A stretch of 64,000 nucleotides of DNA, taken from the NCBI GenBank assembly GCA_037975125.1, contig JAJQOW010000014.1, positions 19,029,685 through 19,093,684 on the forward strand, written 5' to 3'. Of this stretch, positions 49,985 to 61,519 are shown in pieces. The DNA comes from Latrodectus hesperus (taxonomy: Eukaryota; Arthropoda; Arachnida; Araneae; Theridiidae). Each line of letters starts with the position of its first letter. Positions within the stretch are counted from its first letter, which is position 1. A program made the translations under genes and the position numbers. The notes under the pieces were generated by a model. It worked only from the letters and a program-made list of their open reading frames with translations, made no database searches and was not told where the DNA came from.

Positions 49985-50232
49985 ACTAACTAAGGTTTAT
50001 AGTGCCCATATCTGTTTTCAAGACCAAGAGCCTTGGGTTGGGAAACATGTCCCAGCTAGGTGGTCACCCTAACAGAAACCCCCACTGTTTAGTTTATAAG
50101 CATGCTTGGTATTCAGTTTTATCGAACCACTGAAGGTATAAAAGACTGAGTCAACCTTTCTTGGCTTGAGGATTGAACCTCAGACCTGTGTCGTGGAAGA
50201 TCGAAGCGCTGTCACTACGGCACCTGGCTTCC
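49985..50232 (-). repeat. tRNA-derived SINE, family 3 (antisense)
   Basis: On the minus strand it begins GCCAGGTGCCGTAGTGACAG, a tRNA-like A-box region, and about 35 bases later has CTGAGGTTCAATCC, a B-box. The body shares segments with 9660-9932 (AGGTGGTCACCCTAA, AAGCATGCTTGG, AACCACTGAAGG). About 250 bp, usual for SINEs. RNA polymerase III transcription is inferred from the boxes. Confidence 0.72.
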
Positions 50233-50399
50233 AAGAAATGTATCTTTAAAATAGGAAAAGTTATTCCCACAAATTTGTTAACATTAATTGCCGAGTTTGG
50301 ATGAGCATATTGAGCAGCTGATTTAGGTGTGAAAAAATAACAAAAATCAGTAAAGATGCCAGGAAACATAATTGCCAAAACAATAATAGAGAAAGGGCT

Positions 50400-51150
50400 G
50401 TCAACATGAATTGGATATTTGATTTAACAACTTTTATACCTCGTAAGTGCACTGTCTAACGATCCAAGGCATTTTTGTGTTTACTATTTAAGTTGCTTTC
50501 CAGGACAACTTTTGATAGACACTGGGCCATATTCATGTCGTAAAGGGAGAAAACCTGGCTCAACAACTTTGAAATCGCTTAATGGACAGGCTGATGACCA
50601 AAGGGATTAAGAAATTTTAATATTAATCGTATACATTGACTCCTGGTGGGATTTTTCAGAGATGGTGGACCGTGTTCCTTGTTGCACAGGAGGAAAGTCA
50701 TAATATTCCCTACTCCTCAAACTATTTTGGCGATAGATATTTTTAGGATACTTAAAAAAATGAAAATATAAAATGTTTATGTATATATTACTGTAAAAAA
50801 CCGAAATTGGAGTATTCACCGATGAATGTCAACACATATTAGATAATCCATGAAATACCGAATATTTCCTTATGTTCTTGAACATTCAGATCATCATCGG
50901 TGTTTGTCGACAATCTTACATATACTGTAGTGGAGGTCGAAAACAGAAGTCAAAATTCATTGACTCTGTCGCCAAATCCTTTGTTTTGTGGCGATTGAAA
51001 TTAGGGAGGATGGCATTGTTATACTGTGGAAGATTGTTAGTCTTGTCTTTGGTTTCATGGTACGAGCAAAAAAATTAATTCTCATATTAGTTCCATTTTC
51101 TTTACTGAAATTTTTCATGAGGAAAAATGTATTTATTATATTTGGCACTG
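50400..51150. other. Moderate-complexity region, unclassified
   Basis: Less AT-rich than its surroundings with several short open frames on both strands (for example IYCSGGRKQKSKFIDSVAKS on +, REYYDFPPVQQGTRSTISEK on -). None shows a family motif or splice context. Probably an old repeat. Confidence 0.35.
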
Positions 51151-51549
51151 GAATTTTTGTAAAATAATTATTAGGATAATTAGGAATTCAGTTTGTAAAA
51201 TAAAAAAAGAAAATTGTTTAACATTTAATCAAGGAAAGCATTCTTTAATTACGCTAGCATACTAGATTACCGAAAATTATGTAGAAAAAATTATAGATTG
51301 GTGTGCAAAACATAAAACAAGTTTTTTTTTATTATAACTCCTCGAGAAATCATCTGAGAGACATGTAATTCAGAAATGGTTGTCAGAATATTTTGTATTT
51401 AAGCTATGGAAAAGACATAGTTGTACAAAAATGAATACAATGCGTAGAGTTAAGCTTTATTGAATTTACAGGAGCATTACGCATAGTTGTTTGACCAAGA
51501 GGAAGAATAATAAACAGATGTTCCTTAAATGGGATAAGGGTTGCCCTTA

Positions 51550-52330
51550 CTCCAAAGGAAGCTTCGCACAGTTTCTTCATTCCTAGCACTAGCTGATCCA
51601 ACAATAATTAAACTAAAAGTACCCGTGCCTCAATCAGTATCTATTTTAGGTGTCACATGTTGTTTTGCTGCGAAGCCTCTGCTCAAAGTATCCCATACAT
51701 GTTTTATTGAATTTAAATCAGTACACTGGCCAATCCATTCTAGTGATATCTTCCCTTTCCAGTAGCTGTTGAACAGCGGAAGTCCGGTCACCCTTAAAAA
51801 CGAAGTCTGCTATAATGCACATCGGAACAGACGCAAGTGAGGAAGGATCCTCTCTTTATAAAAGGAGTCTCTTGTAAGAGAAATCCTGACGAAATCATGT
51901 GCTCAGTCCTCCCTTTTAGACTAATGTCCCCCTCTCTGATGACAACTCCAGGATCGCCCTAACAATTTTTTTTCGTGATGTTATAGGGATGAAACCCTGT
52001 CTTAACCTCTCTTTAAAGAAACGGAAGCTGTAGCTCACTTATACTGATACGATTTCATCTATAGAAAGGACTTGAATCCATTGATGTGATGTTCATTTTT
52101 TGTGCTCTAAATATGCCACTCTGAACGGTAGCGTTGATGACTATTTTTCAAAGAGATGCAGTGTTCAAGGCGTTTAGCAAATAGGCCACCTTTGTGTGTA
52201 GGTATCTAGACACAGTAAACCATGGGAATTCTCACTCCGTTATGGTACACTACTGATGAGCAATGGAGCTTGCTAATTTAGTGGGACTTTCGTGGAGCGG
52301 CTGCCACCAATCTTTCTAACAGTTATACCT
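51550..52330 (-). mobile_element. Decayed Tc1-like element, antisense
   Basis: Reading the minus strand from 52330 downward gives Tc1 transposase blocks in order: VSRYLHTKVAYLLNAL (end of the DNA-binding domain), KTGFHPYNITKK, GDPGVVIREGDISLKGRTEH (the GGPGVLVWGGI...GRT block), a damaged D-containing block, and finally EWIGQCTDLNSIKHVWDTLS (SPDLNPIEHVWD) followed by GFAAKQ. Stops and frameshifts separate them. TIRs were not located, so the ends are approximate. It belongs to a different Tc1 lineage from the 18936/45331 pair. Confidence 0.65.
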
Positions 52331-53221
52331 ACGATTTGGAAATTTTCAGACGCGAAAGGACACTTTTGTTGATTTCGAACTCTTCACCTATACTGGTCAC
52401 ACTACACCCCTCCTACACCTTTCCGATGATTCATCTACGTATAAAGTTGCCCACCTAATTCCATCTAGCTCTATTTCACGAAAGAATTCACTTGCAACGA
52501 ATGTCTTTAATTGCTTCTCCGTCATTCCTTCTACTGTAGTTTTAAACTACGCTCCGACCTCCTGCATTTTGCGTACGCTCACGCTGCCTTTGACATTTTG
52601 TTCCTGACATTTGCCTATTACCATTATACTGAATGGTGTGTTTATTCTACTGATCTTAAGAAACCCTTTTCTGCAACTTCATGGCTATCCACAAAACATT
52701 TACATTGAAGTAGTATTTTATAAATGGAACAATATTCGTTCTCAGCATAAATTTATTTTCTTATAATTAAATGTAAATTTTTATGTCAAAATAATGTATT
52801 ATGTATCTTAGGTGCTATTTTTGTATGAAATTCGCTTATTATCTGAAGATTAGCTTCAACTAATTTCAGCAAAATATTATTTGGTAATCACATGGGATTT
52901 TATTGATGCACACTACTAGTTTTATTGGCATTAATCTGATAAATTGTGAAATAAATTAGTACAGTTAATAAATGTAACACTGATCATTAGTAAACTTTAT
53001 TTATTAATAAAAACAGTAATTTTAATGTGCACATTATTTTTATTACTACATATTATTATAACACATTTCTATCATTATAATTTATTTATCTCATTCTCAA
53101 TCCTTTGTATTTTAAAAATCTGTTATCTTAAAAAAACAAGAAAGCGCGCGCGAAACATATGTTAATTTTATAATATGCAATAAAAACGTATTTTATAATT
53201 TTCGTATTTTAACATTAGGAC

Positions 53222-53515
53222 TTCTATGACTCCTGAGTTGTGGGTCCAGGGTTCGAATCCCGGTTCGGGCATGGATGTTTCTTTCCTTCTATGTTCTCTC
53301 TGTGTATCTCTGTCCTTTCTTCTGTGTTGCGATATGAATGTGGCCCACCCTATAAATGGGTTTGTGGTGGTATCGCGCGGGTAACATTACTCGCCTCCGT
53401 GACTTGGTTCACAGGTGCCCGCTGGATAAAGACAAATGAGTAGCATTTTCTGACTTTGTTGTGGCATAGGGTCCATCACCCAAGAGCCCACCGTTGGAAA
53501 AAAACAAAAAAAACA
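53222..53515 (+). repeat. tRNA-derived SINE, family 1 (sense, 5'-truncated)
   Basis: Starts within the tRNA-like head, has the B-box GGTTCGAATCC at 53250-53260, then the family body (GTGGTGGTATCGCGCGGGTAA, GACTTGGTTCACAGGTGCCC, CAAATGAGTAGCATTTTCTG) and an A-rich tail (53497-53515). The same body occurs inverted at 60586-60868 and 61222-61513. The A-box part present in those copies is missing here. Confidence 0.85.
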
Positions 53516-53519
53516 ATAG

Positions 53520-54239
53520 GACTTCTAGACTGGGTCATTTATGTCATATTAGGGAAAAAAAAGTTTGAAAGTGTTTATTGGAAAACTTGTGTTGATTATA
53601 ATGTTCGATACACAATGTAACGATATATCATTTAAATTTATTAGAGAGAAAGTAAACCTTCTATTACGTAGGTATAGAAACAAATGGAAACTTATTCACC
53701 AAAAAAGATATAAAAAAATAATAGGTTTAGCTTTTTGATTTTAAATTTGCAATATAATTGTCACTTCAGTTATACATCACATGCTTTCAATTATTTATAC
53801 CAATCTATCAATAAATGATAGATAGTTGCTCTTGATTTAACTAATTAATGACAATATAATTTAGTTTCATTTTGAAGCACATAATATATAAATATAATAA
53901 TATCAAATTAACTCTCATTCAATTTTGGTAAAACATTTCATCATTCAGCTTAGAAATTTATATTGTATTCGTAAATATTCGAAAGAAAACATGCAATTAA
54001 TTATTGGAATCCTCGTTCTTAAAATGACAGATAATTTTTAAAAAAAACATATTACTAGGAATTCCAAAGACATTTTAGGTTGATGATTAGTTTAAAAAAA
54101 TACAATCTCTTCTCTTTTTTTAAACACATTATCAAGTGATATAATTCATCTAACATTGAGAGATTTAAGTACAAATTCAAATCTATCATTTTTAGATGAA
54201 GCAATATTCTTTTAATGAATGGATATCGTTAATTAATCC
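53520..54239. other. AT-rich DNA, nothing recognised
   Basis: Intergenic sequence between the SINE and the promoter-like block. Confidence 0.5.
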
Positions 54240-54766
54240 CTGCGTAAATATGTGTCACGTGTAACCGACTTAATTCACAATTCGAAAATCAAATACCATG
54301 GACCTCTTCCTCTCGTATTTTGCCATCCAGATAAATTCTGACCATGTTTATTAAACCTGGGTAAATATCGAGTTCAATCTGTTCAACTGGTGACTTATCG
54401 CTTGTGTGTCCCCTTCTCAATAAACAAACTACCATTGCTATATTCGAATTCATTCCCACCCCCTCCTCCTCCTTTCTGGCGCACAGGAAAAGCGTGGTTC
54501 TGTGTGTGTTGTTGTGTTGCCGCCCCCGAATTTCTCGGCTTTCATTGGTTAGCTCCCTATCCATTAAGTCAGATTGCGTGAGGGGTGCAGGGGATAAGAG
54601 AAAGAGAGTAAAGAATTCGGCGTGTGACATCGCCGCGGAACAAACGTTCTTCCCCACTCAAGTAAAATACCCACCGTGATTAGGAGCTTCTCGGTGGTTT
54701 CTTTCCCTTCTTGTTTAGGCTCAACTAAGATTTTGAAATATTTGTTTCTTATACAAGAAAAAAAAA
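54240..54766 (+). promoter_or_regulatory. CpG-elevated promoter and 5' leader region
   Basis: One of the most GC-rich non-repeat segments in the window, with CpGs in GTGTCACGTGTAACCGAC, GGCGCACAGG, GCCGCCCCCG and CGCCGCGGAAC. It contains an E-box CACGTG (54256-54261) and an inverted CCAAT (ATTGG, 54544-54548). No TATA box fits well. It lies directly upstream of an ATG with a splice donor, which suggests a housekeeping-type promoter with the transcription start somewhere in 54550-54750. The exact start cannot be read from the sequence. Confidence 0.55.
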
Positions 54767-54789
54767 ATGAGTGACCCTGGTGCACTCAG
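54767..54789 (+). CDS. First coding exon of an unidentified gene
   Basis: ATG at 54767 preceded by AAAAAAA (a favourable A at -3), then MSDPGAL and two bases of the next codon, ending at a perfect CAG/GTGAGT donor (54790). The short N-terminal coding exon after a CpG-rich leader is a common arrangement. The next exon was not found before 64000, so either the first intron is longer than 9 kb or the acceptor is in a stretch I cannot recognise. Seven residues are too few for identification. Confidence 0.5.
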
Positions 54790-55752
54790 GTGAGTGGTTT
54801 TTATTCTTTTATGCTTTTTAAGTATTAAAATAAATTTATATATTTTGATAGTTACATATTTTAGCTTGGGTAAATTCAATTGAGGATAGCTAGTAGCAGA
54901 ACTCTGGACATAAAATCACTCTCTCGCGCTTAGAAAATGACACAATAGAAATTTTTTTTAATTAAAATACACAATTTTAGCTTTTGTGTGTTATTTTTTT
55001 AATATTAAATTATACTTTATAAAGAATGGGAATCTTAATATTTTTAGAAATACTTAATTAGTCGAACTGATTAATATTTAGAGACAATATTTAATAGTTT
55101 ATTTGATGTTTTTTTTATTTAAATGAGAAGGCTACTTTCTTTTTTGCAAGCAAGTTAGTTTACTTTAAACTCTTAAAAATGTTATGATCACAGAGCAACA
55201 AATTTTTTCTCAAAATGATAATTCATGCAAATAAAATCACTGAAAAAATAAGAATATCCACAATATTTTAAGATATCTAAACTATCACATATTATTTCTT
55301 AATACAATAAAAAAAGATCAATAACTTTTTTTTCATTTAGACACATTCGTTCAATCAAAATGAAACTCATTTTATATTGTAGGTGGTATAGGATTTTAAC
55401 CATAAACTTTAATATGCCTGTATAATACATTATTTAGTAAATATAAAATAAATATTTATTTAATAAATAATGTTTTACACAATATTTAATAAATCACTGA
55501 ATAATGTATAAGACATTATTTATAAAATAGTGTGGTAAATTGACAGTTTTTTGTATTCATGGAACTCAGTCATTCTGGCATAAGTTATAAGATAAAAATA
55601 ATAATAAAAAGAGAACTTGCTCTTCGTTACATGTACTAGCAACAATGTGAATTGAATTTATTTAGATTTAATTAAGTATGTACCTTATACTTTATTATAT
55701 ATGAATTAAGCATACTTTTATAAATTTAATTACTTTACTAATCTAGATTTGA

Positions 55753-55803
<51 letters not shown>

Positions 55804-57160
55804 AAGAGTGGGATGCAATCCTATAATCTTATTTGTAGGGCTACATCCCATTCTTATATCTCGATAGCCTAATTTATCGTTTTAGTGTGATGGGACAAAA
55901 CAAGAAGATAAACGAAATTCTCGAAAAGAAAATTTTGAAAGTAATTTTCATAATAAATAATTGACAATCAAAATTTTTAAAAATTTATTAATTGTAATAA
56001 AGTTATTTTACATTAACATTTTGCTCATTGATTAGTAAGAGTAGAATATTTTTTTTAATAAATTACACCTTCAGTGGTTATGCAATATAATATAATAAAT
56101 ATTTTGTGTTAACAACATATTAATCTTCATCATTATTTAGAGATATATAATAGTTTTTTATTTCCTCTGAAAATTTTCTATTTTCTCTTGTTTTATGGCG
56201 GAGAAAGAATCAGAAATTCTGACATATGTAAATTTCCTATGAAATAATTACCATTAAATTTCAAATAATAAATTTTTATTTTATTTTATACAGAAATATA
56301 TAAATAATAAATTTAAATTTAATTTATATACTTCTTAATATTAATATCGTATATATTTCTTAATGCAGTGAAGTAAAGGTAATGATCTGTATTTTTGTAA
56401 ATTTTTCACTATTGAGTTTGAAACAGGAAAAAAATTTTTATTTAAAGGTATACAAAATGTTTCTCATTTTTACATTCTTCTTATAGCATATAGAGAATAC
56501 AGTTCTAAATTTTTTATATTAATTTGCATAGTTCATCATTTTTTATTACTAATTACTTATAATTCAATATACTTATAATAATTTCAATCATAATATTATT
56601 TTCTGAATTTTTATAATACTGATACATATAATTTCAGAGTTGCCTTACATTAATTATCTCACATCGTATGATTTATATTCTTGGTATCAATATTGTGTCA
56701 AAAAAGATTTTGATCTCTTTAAGCTAAATAAATTCAATCATTTTTCTTTAAGCTAAGTTTTTAATGCTTGTAAAAATTTTTACAATTGATAATAGCGAAA
56801 ATATATATAAAGTGTACAATTCGTATTAGTGAATAAATTTCAACTTTTTTGCTCTAATTCTTCTGATTTTTAAGTATATTAATAAGAATATATAATTTCT
56901 TAAATAATATTGTTGTTAGAGTTAGATTATACACGTAATTTTCCCCATATCTTATTAAATAAATAATTCACCCCACAATTTAAGATTTCCTATCTTTTTT
57001 TATCAATCATTTCAGTGAATAGACAAATATTTATTCAAAAGAAAAAAAAACTTTCAATGAAACAATTATTCTAATGATTTCAAAATTTGAAGATTCAAAA
57101 GATAGAATTTTAGGGGAGAAAAAACTCTCATCTAATAGTTTTTAACTTGATTTGTTTGTC
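54790..57160. other. AT-rich DNA, presumed first intron
   Basis: Apart from the TA microsatellite at 55754 nothing recognisable. The non-AT patch at 55805-55870 contains two complementary stretches (GGGATGCAATCC and GGGCTACATCCC). Confidence 0.45.
55754..55803. repeat. Microsatellite (TA)n(TG)n
   Basis: TA tract of about 44 bases ending in GTGTGTG. Confidence 0.95.
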
Positions 57161-57164
57161 GCTC

Positions 57165-57322
57165 AACGGTCATTTTTTGCACACGAGGGCTAATTAGACC
57201 GGGACTTACGGTTTAGAGTGGATTCCGAACCACTCCAAACATCCATGCCCAAGGTAGGATTCGAACCCACGAACTGTTGAACCGAAGGCAAGAGCGCTAA
57301 CCATTCGGCTGCCAGCTCGGCA
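57165..57322 (-). repeat. tRNA-derived SINE, family 2 (antisense)
   Basis: On the minus strand: GCCGAGCTGGCAGCCGAATG then GTTAGCGCTCTTGCCTTCGG (A-box side) and GTGGGTTCGAATCC (B-box), followed by GGGCATGGATGTTTGGAGTG and a body ending near CGTGTGCAAAAA. The tRNA-like head folds in the usual order of arms, but the 3' side departs from a mature tRNA, so it is a SINE and not a tRNA gene. 58548-58686 is a decayed relative. Confidence 0.78.
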
Positions 57323-57329
57323 GTTTTTA

Positions 57330-58545
57330 ACTTGAAATTGCGTAATAATGGATTAAATATTTTTAAAATTGACCAAAATTCTCTCACTTATGGTAAATTG
57401 CGCATAACAACAGTAATCTTAAGACCTTAAAAAAATCAAAAACTGCTGGAAGAATTAATAAACATAAACTGAAATTTTATTAAACATATCCAAAGTTATT
57501 GTGAAAATTAATATTACGACTAAAAATTTTCAAGTCTCTTAAGATCACATTAGACCTAATGTGAACTTTTTCTGTCACATAAAATCGATTGCAGGATGTT
57601 TATTGGTTTCTAATGGAATCTTAAAAATAGACTTTGTTAATCTTTATTAGAAAATCTGTTTCAACTCCAAATGAACTACACATTTTTTTCGATTTTTTCA
57701 CTTTTGTATAAAATATTTCTAATAGAAATCATATGAGAAAATTACATCATTAGTGGTTCCCCATGATATTATTTAAATTATGCGATATGTGGCAACGTTT
57801 GTACTCTTACAGTAGTTCTTATGTCTCTTCTTTGTTAAAAGTGATACAGTTGAATTTATGAATCCTTGAAGTTTGTGAATCATAAATAACCAAATTTCGG
57901 AAATTCAAATATTTTTTTTATTTTTATTTTTATTTATTATTTTTTATTTTTATATTATTAAAAAAATACAAATATTTTTTTTGATTTTGAAGACAAAAAT
58001 AAAATTAAATTCATTAAAATAAGAATTAAATATGTTAGCTGAAACTTTAAGAAAATATTTCATTACAATGCAGTAAGATTGGTCATTAAAATATCTTTTC
58101 TTAATCAACACCATTCATTAAGTGTAATTTTTTTTTGTCTTTTTCACTATGAATCAGTTAAAGACTGTGAATATGTTAACGTAATCCATCTCATGAAATC
58201 TTTGTAAGTCATATAACTTTTGTATGAACCTGTCGATAGTTGTAATTAAACCGGCATGTTTATATTTTCTCAACAATTTTTAAAATCTCGATTGGTCAGT
58301 TTGTTCCCCATAACGTACAGAAAATAATTCAGACAGGCGTAACATTTCAATATTTTAGTGATATATTTAGTCTAACATTAAAATATGTTTGCAAAGCAAT
58401 AAATATTTTCTAATTACATTTTCTTTCTCCTTAAATCTGATTTATTTGCTTTTATAGCTTAACGCAGCTCTGATAACAGTGCTTATAACTCTTAATGAGC
58501 AATCCATATTTATCTAAAATAAATTGGTTAGGTTATCATTCAATT
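57330..58545. other. AT-rich DNA, nothing recognised
   Basis: T- and A-rich runs around 57910-57975. No gene signals. Confidence 0.5.
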
Positions 58546-58547
58546 GT

Positions 58548-58686
58548 CAATTTTTGAACACGATTGCTAATTAGATCAGGGAATCCAGTTTAAATTGGAT
58601 TCTGAATGACTTCAAACATTCAAGCAGCTGTGAGAAAAGAATAGTACCAAAGACCAACAGTGTTAGCCATTTGGCTCTGCCGGACC
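58548..58686 (-). repeat. tRNA-derived SINE, family 2, degenerate
   Basis: Matches the order of 57165-57322: TTTTTGAACACGA, GCTAATTAGA, TGGATTCTGAA, CTTCAAACATTCAAG, then GTTAGCCATTTGGCT. The B-box is mutated. Older copy of the same family. Confidence 0.65.
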
Positions 58687-58689
58687 TTT

Positions 58690-60580
58690 CAGTTTATTTT
58701 TTCAGGAAGAGTTATTTTAGAACAAAAAAAAAAAAACTTTTGCTATTTTAAAAACTGATTTTATAAAAAAAGTACTGGTGAAACTATATTAAAAAATTCT
58801 TATAAATTTTAATAACAATTTTTTTTCTTGAAGGCCAAAAGATTTTCAAAGTTTATTATTTATTTAAATATAAATTTGAAACATCTTCTGTCCATCAGAA
58901 AAAAATTGCTTTAAAAATTTACAACAATAAATTTTATTTATTTCCGAGTTTAATCATTATTTTTAATAAGAGTTAATAGTTGACTAAATATAAGGTGCTA
59001 TATAAGATAAAAAAAATGTATACCAAGCAAATGACTCGGAATAATCAAGGATTTAATGCCAAAATCTTTTATTACTATGATAAGCTATAACAACTGTTTA
59101 AATTCTATCGTACTTAAATAGTGAAAGCTTTTATAAAGGGACCAAGTAAACTTTTATATGGAAAACCAAAGGTATCCTTTATGGAAAACGCGATTTTAAG
59201 AATTGTATTATATGTCAGAATACACATAAGTACTTTATCCTACTCCGTGGCTAGTTAATATACATGTAAATATTAACTATTAACAACAAACACATTCAAT
59301 AATATTTAAGTAGACTAAAAATTAAAAAGATATTTTAAGGAAATATACATTTATTATGTAATAGTTCAGTGAATGTACGTATTTTTTGTCACATGTTTCA
59401 AAAGACATCTTTCAAACTCCGTAGTAGATTATTGCTTTTAAATTTGATTTTTAAAATTAAAACAAAATTTTATTTTAAAACTGAAAATAAGAATTTCTTT
59501 GTAAAATATTATAAGTAGAAACAAGAAAATGTTCTTTCATGCGTTTAAATTGTTAAATAATATTAAAATAAGTGCATATATTTCTAATTTGAAAAAAATA
59601 TATGTGCTTTTTATAATAATGCATTATACTGAAAATATTTATATCTCTATCATAATATTAAAATTATACTTATCTTAAAATTATTTGATTTCTAACCTCT
59701 CTAATTAGTTTTATATTACTACATTAGTTCTTTTGGGATGCCAATTTATGTTTTATTAAAAAATAAAAACAAAAATTTTATATTTATGTCTGAGAATAGA
59801 ATTAAAATTTCAGTTTTATCGCAATATTTTTAACACCTGTTTGAGTAAAATTTGACAGAAATCTAAAAAAAATATTAAATTACTTCTTTAAATCTTTATT
59901 AATGATATTAAAAGGAAAAATTTGATAATTCATCCAATCATAAAAAATATTTTTCACTTATTAATAAAATTTGGATTCATTGAATTCAGCGCATGTTTTA
60001 TTCAGATTTTCATAGTACCATTCATGAACTAGCATTTAATATAAGAAATTGCAAACATTGTATTGCAACCGAATTATTTTATTTATTTTAAAGAGTCTCA
60101 TTTTCTCTTTTTATCTCATTTAAAAAATTTTTTTAAATAAAAAGTGACATTAATCATTGCTAACCATCACTTTATCATGAAAGGAATCGTCCCTGAACAA
60201 ACAAGAAGTAACCCTTTAGGAAGAGTTATTTCTGTTCTTTTTTTCTATTTGGATTCGTGCCTGCTAATTTAGTGGGGTAAGACTCTAAATTTTAATTTTA
60301 GATTTCGAAACTTTTTTATTCAAGTAGTCTGCTTCTTTCAGAGTTCAGTGAACCGTTTAAATTTGACATTTTCCAGATTTACTTTCTCTTTACTGAGTAT
60401 AAATAAATGATTTTTTTAAAATTTAAAATAACATATTCAAATATTTCATTTCTTAGTTTGAAATTTATTTTTTATAATACGAGTTAATAAATAAAACATG
60501 TGGTTAGTAACTAATTAATTTTTATCTTATATGAAATTCTAGTTGATGTCCAGGTAAACTGTTTTGATTACTGTATATTT
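58690..60580. other. AT-rich DNA, nothing recognised
   Basis: No gene or transposon signature seen. Confidence 0.5.
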
Positions 60581-60585
60581 TTTTC

Positions 60586-60868
60586 CAACGGCGGGCACTT
60601 GGGTGACTGAACCCTAAGCCACAACATGGCCAGAAAATGCTACTCATTTGTCTTAATTCAGCGGGTACCTGTGAACCAAGTCACTGAGGTGAGCAGCGTT
60701 ACCCGCGCCATACCACCACAAACCCGTTTATAGGTTGGATTACATTCATACATCATCACAGAAGAAAGGACAGAGAAAGAAAGTAACATCCATGCCCGAA
60801 CCGGGATTCGAACCCGGGACCCACAGCTCAGGAGTCAGGAATGCTAACCCCTCTGCCATCGGTCGGCT
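60586..60868 (-). repeat. tRNA-derived SINE, family 1 (antisense, full length)
   Basis: On the minus strand it starts GCCGACCGATGGCAGAGGGG with TTAGCATTCCTGACTCCTGA (A-box side), then GGGTTCGAATCCCGG (B-box), GGGCATGGATGTTAC, the shared body and a final CAACGGTGGG-like segment before T/A-rich sequence (seen on + as TTTTTTTCCAACGGCGGGC). About 280 bp. This copy defines the family's 5' end. The open frame at 60735-60923 is an artefact of the SINE. Confidence 0.87.
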
Positions 60869-61221
60869 GATTACTGTAGTAATTATACTGTGTAATAAGT
60901 ATAATTATAGTGAGTTATCATGATCAAAAATTTTAGTTCAGAGAAAAAAATCGTTCTTGAAATTTAGCTTTTAACTTTAAGGGGTGTTACAGATCAATGA
61001 CTGAAAGAATTATTCTCAGTAAATTCTTATAAAATTATTATTTCTGATTTTTTTTTTTTACATTAACTTCATAAACTGAAACAATGCACAAAATTCTTCC
61101 CAAGTTTCTTCATTAAAAAGAGAAAAAATGTGCACCACATATGAGAATAACAAAATTTTAATAATGTTTTCAAAATCAGTTCTCCATATATGACAAAATT
61201 TAAGCTTATAATCCGCTCATG

Positions 61222-61513
61222 ATTTTTTTTTCTAATGGTGGGCAGTTGGTGACTATCCCTTCGCTACAACAAATCTAGAAATTGCTACCCGTTTATTGTT
61301 AGTCATGGACATTTGTTAACCATGTCATGGGGGAGCGAGAAGCATTGCCAATAACATACCACCACAAACCCACACATAAGGTGGGTAACATTCATTCACC
61401 ATCTCTGGAGAAAATACAGAGAGAAAGGGCAGCATCCTTCTCGAACCGGGATTCGAACCCGGGACCAACAACTTAGGCTCAAGAAAGCTAACCACTCAGC
61501 CATCGGTCGGCAT
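61222..61513 (-). repeat. tRNA-derived SINE, family 1 (antisense, diverged)
   Basis: Same order of segments as the 60586 copy: TTTTCTAATGGTGGGCAGTT at the 3' side, GTAGCAATTTCTAG-like and CATACCACCACAAACCCACA in the body, and AACCGGGATTCGAACCCGGG with AGCTAACCACTCAGCCATCG at the tRNA-like head. More mutated, with one indel in the middle. Confidence 0.85.
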
Positions 61514-61519
61514 AATCCA

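Noticed and set aside
54289..54657. 122-codon antisense open frame over the CpG-rich block
   Set aside because: No family motif, no splice context; long frames arise easily in the one GC-richer segment. The promoter reading with the + strand first exon explains the block better.
57230..57315. Possible tRNA gene on the minus strand
   Set aside because: A and B boxes are present, but the acceptor arm does not close and the sequence runs on into a SINE body shared with 58548-58686.
60735..60923. Open frame with PEPGFEPGTHSSGVRNANPS
   Set aside because: It is the translation of the antisense tRNA-like head of a SINE, a common false protein.
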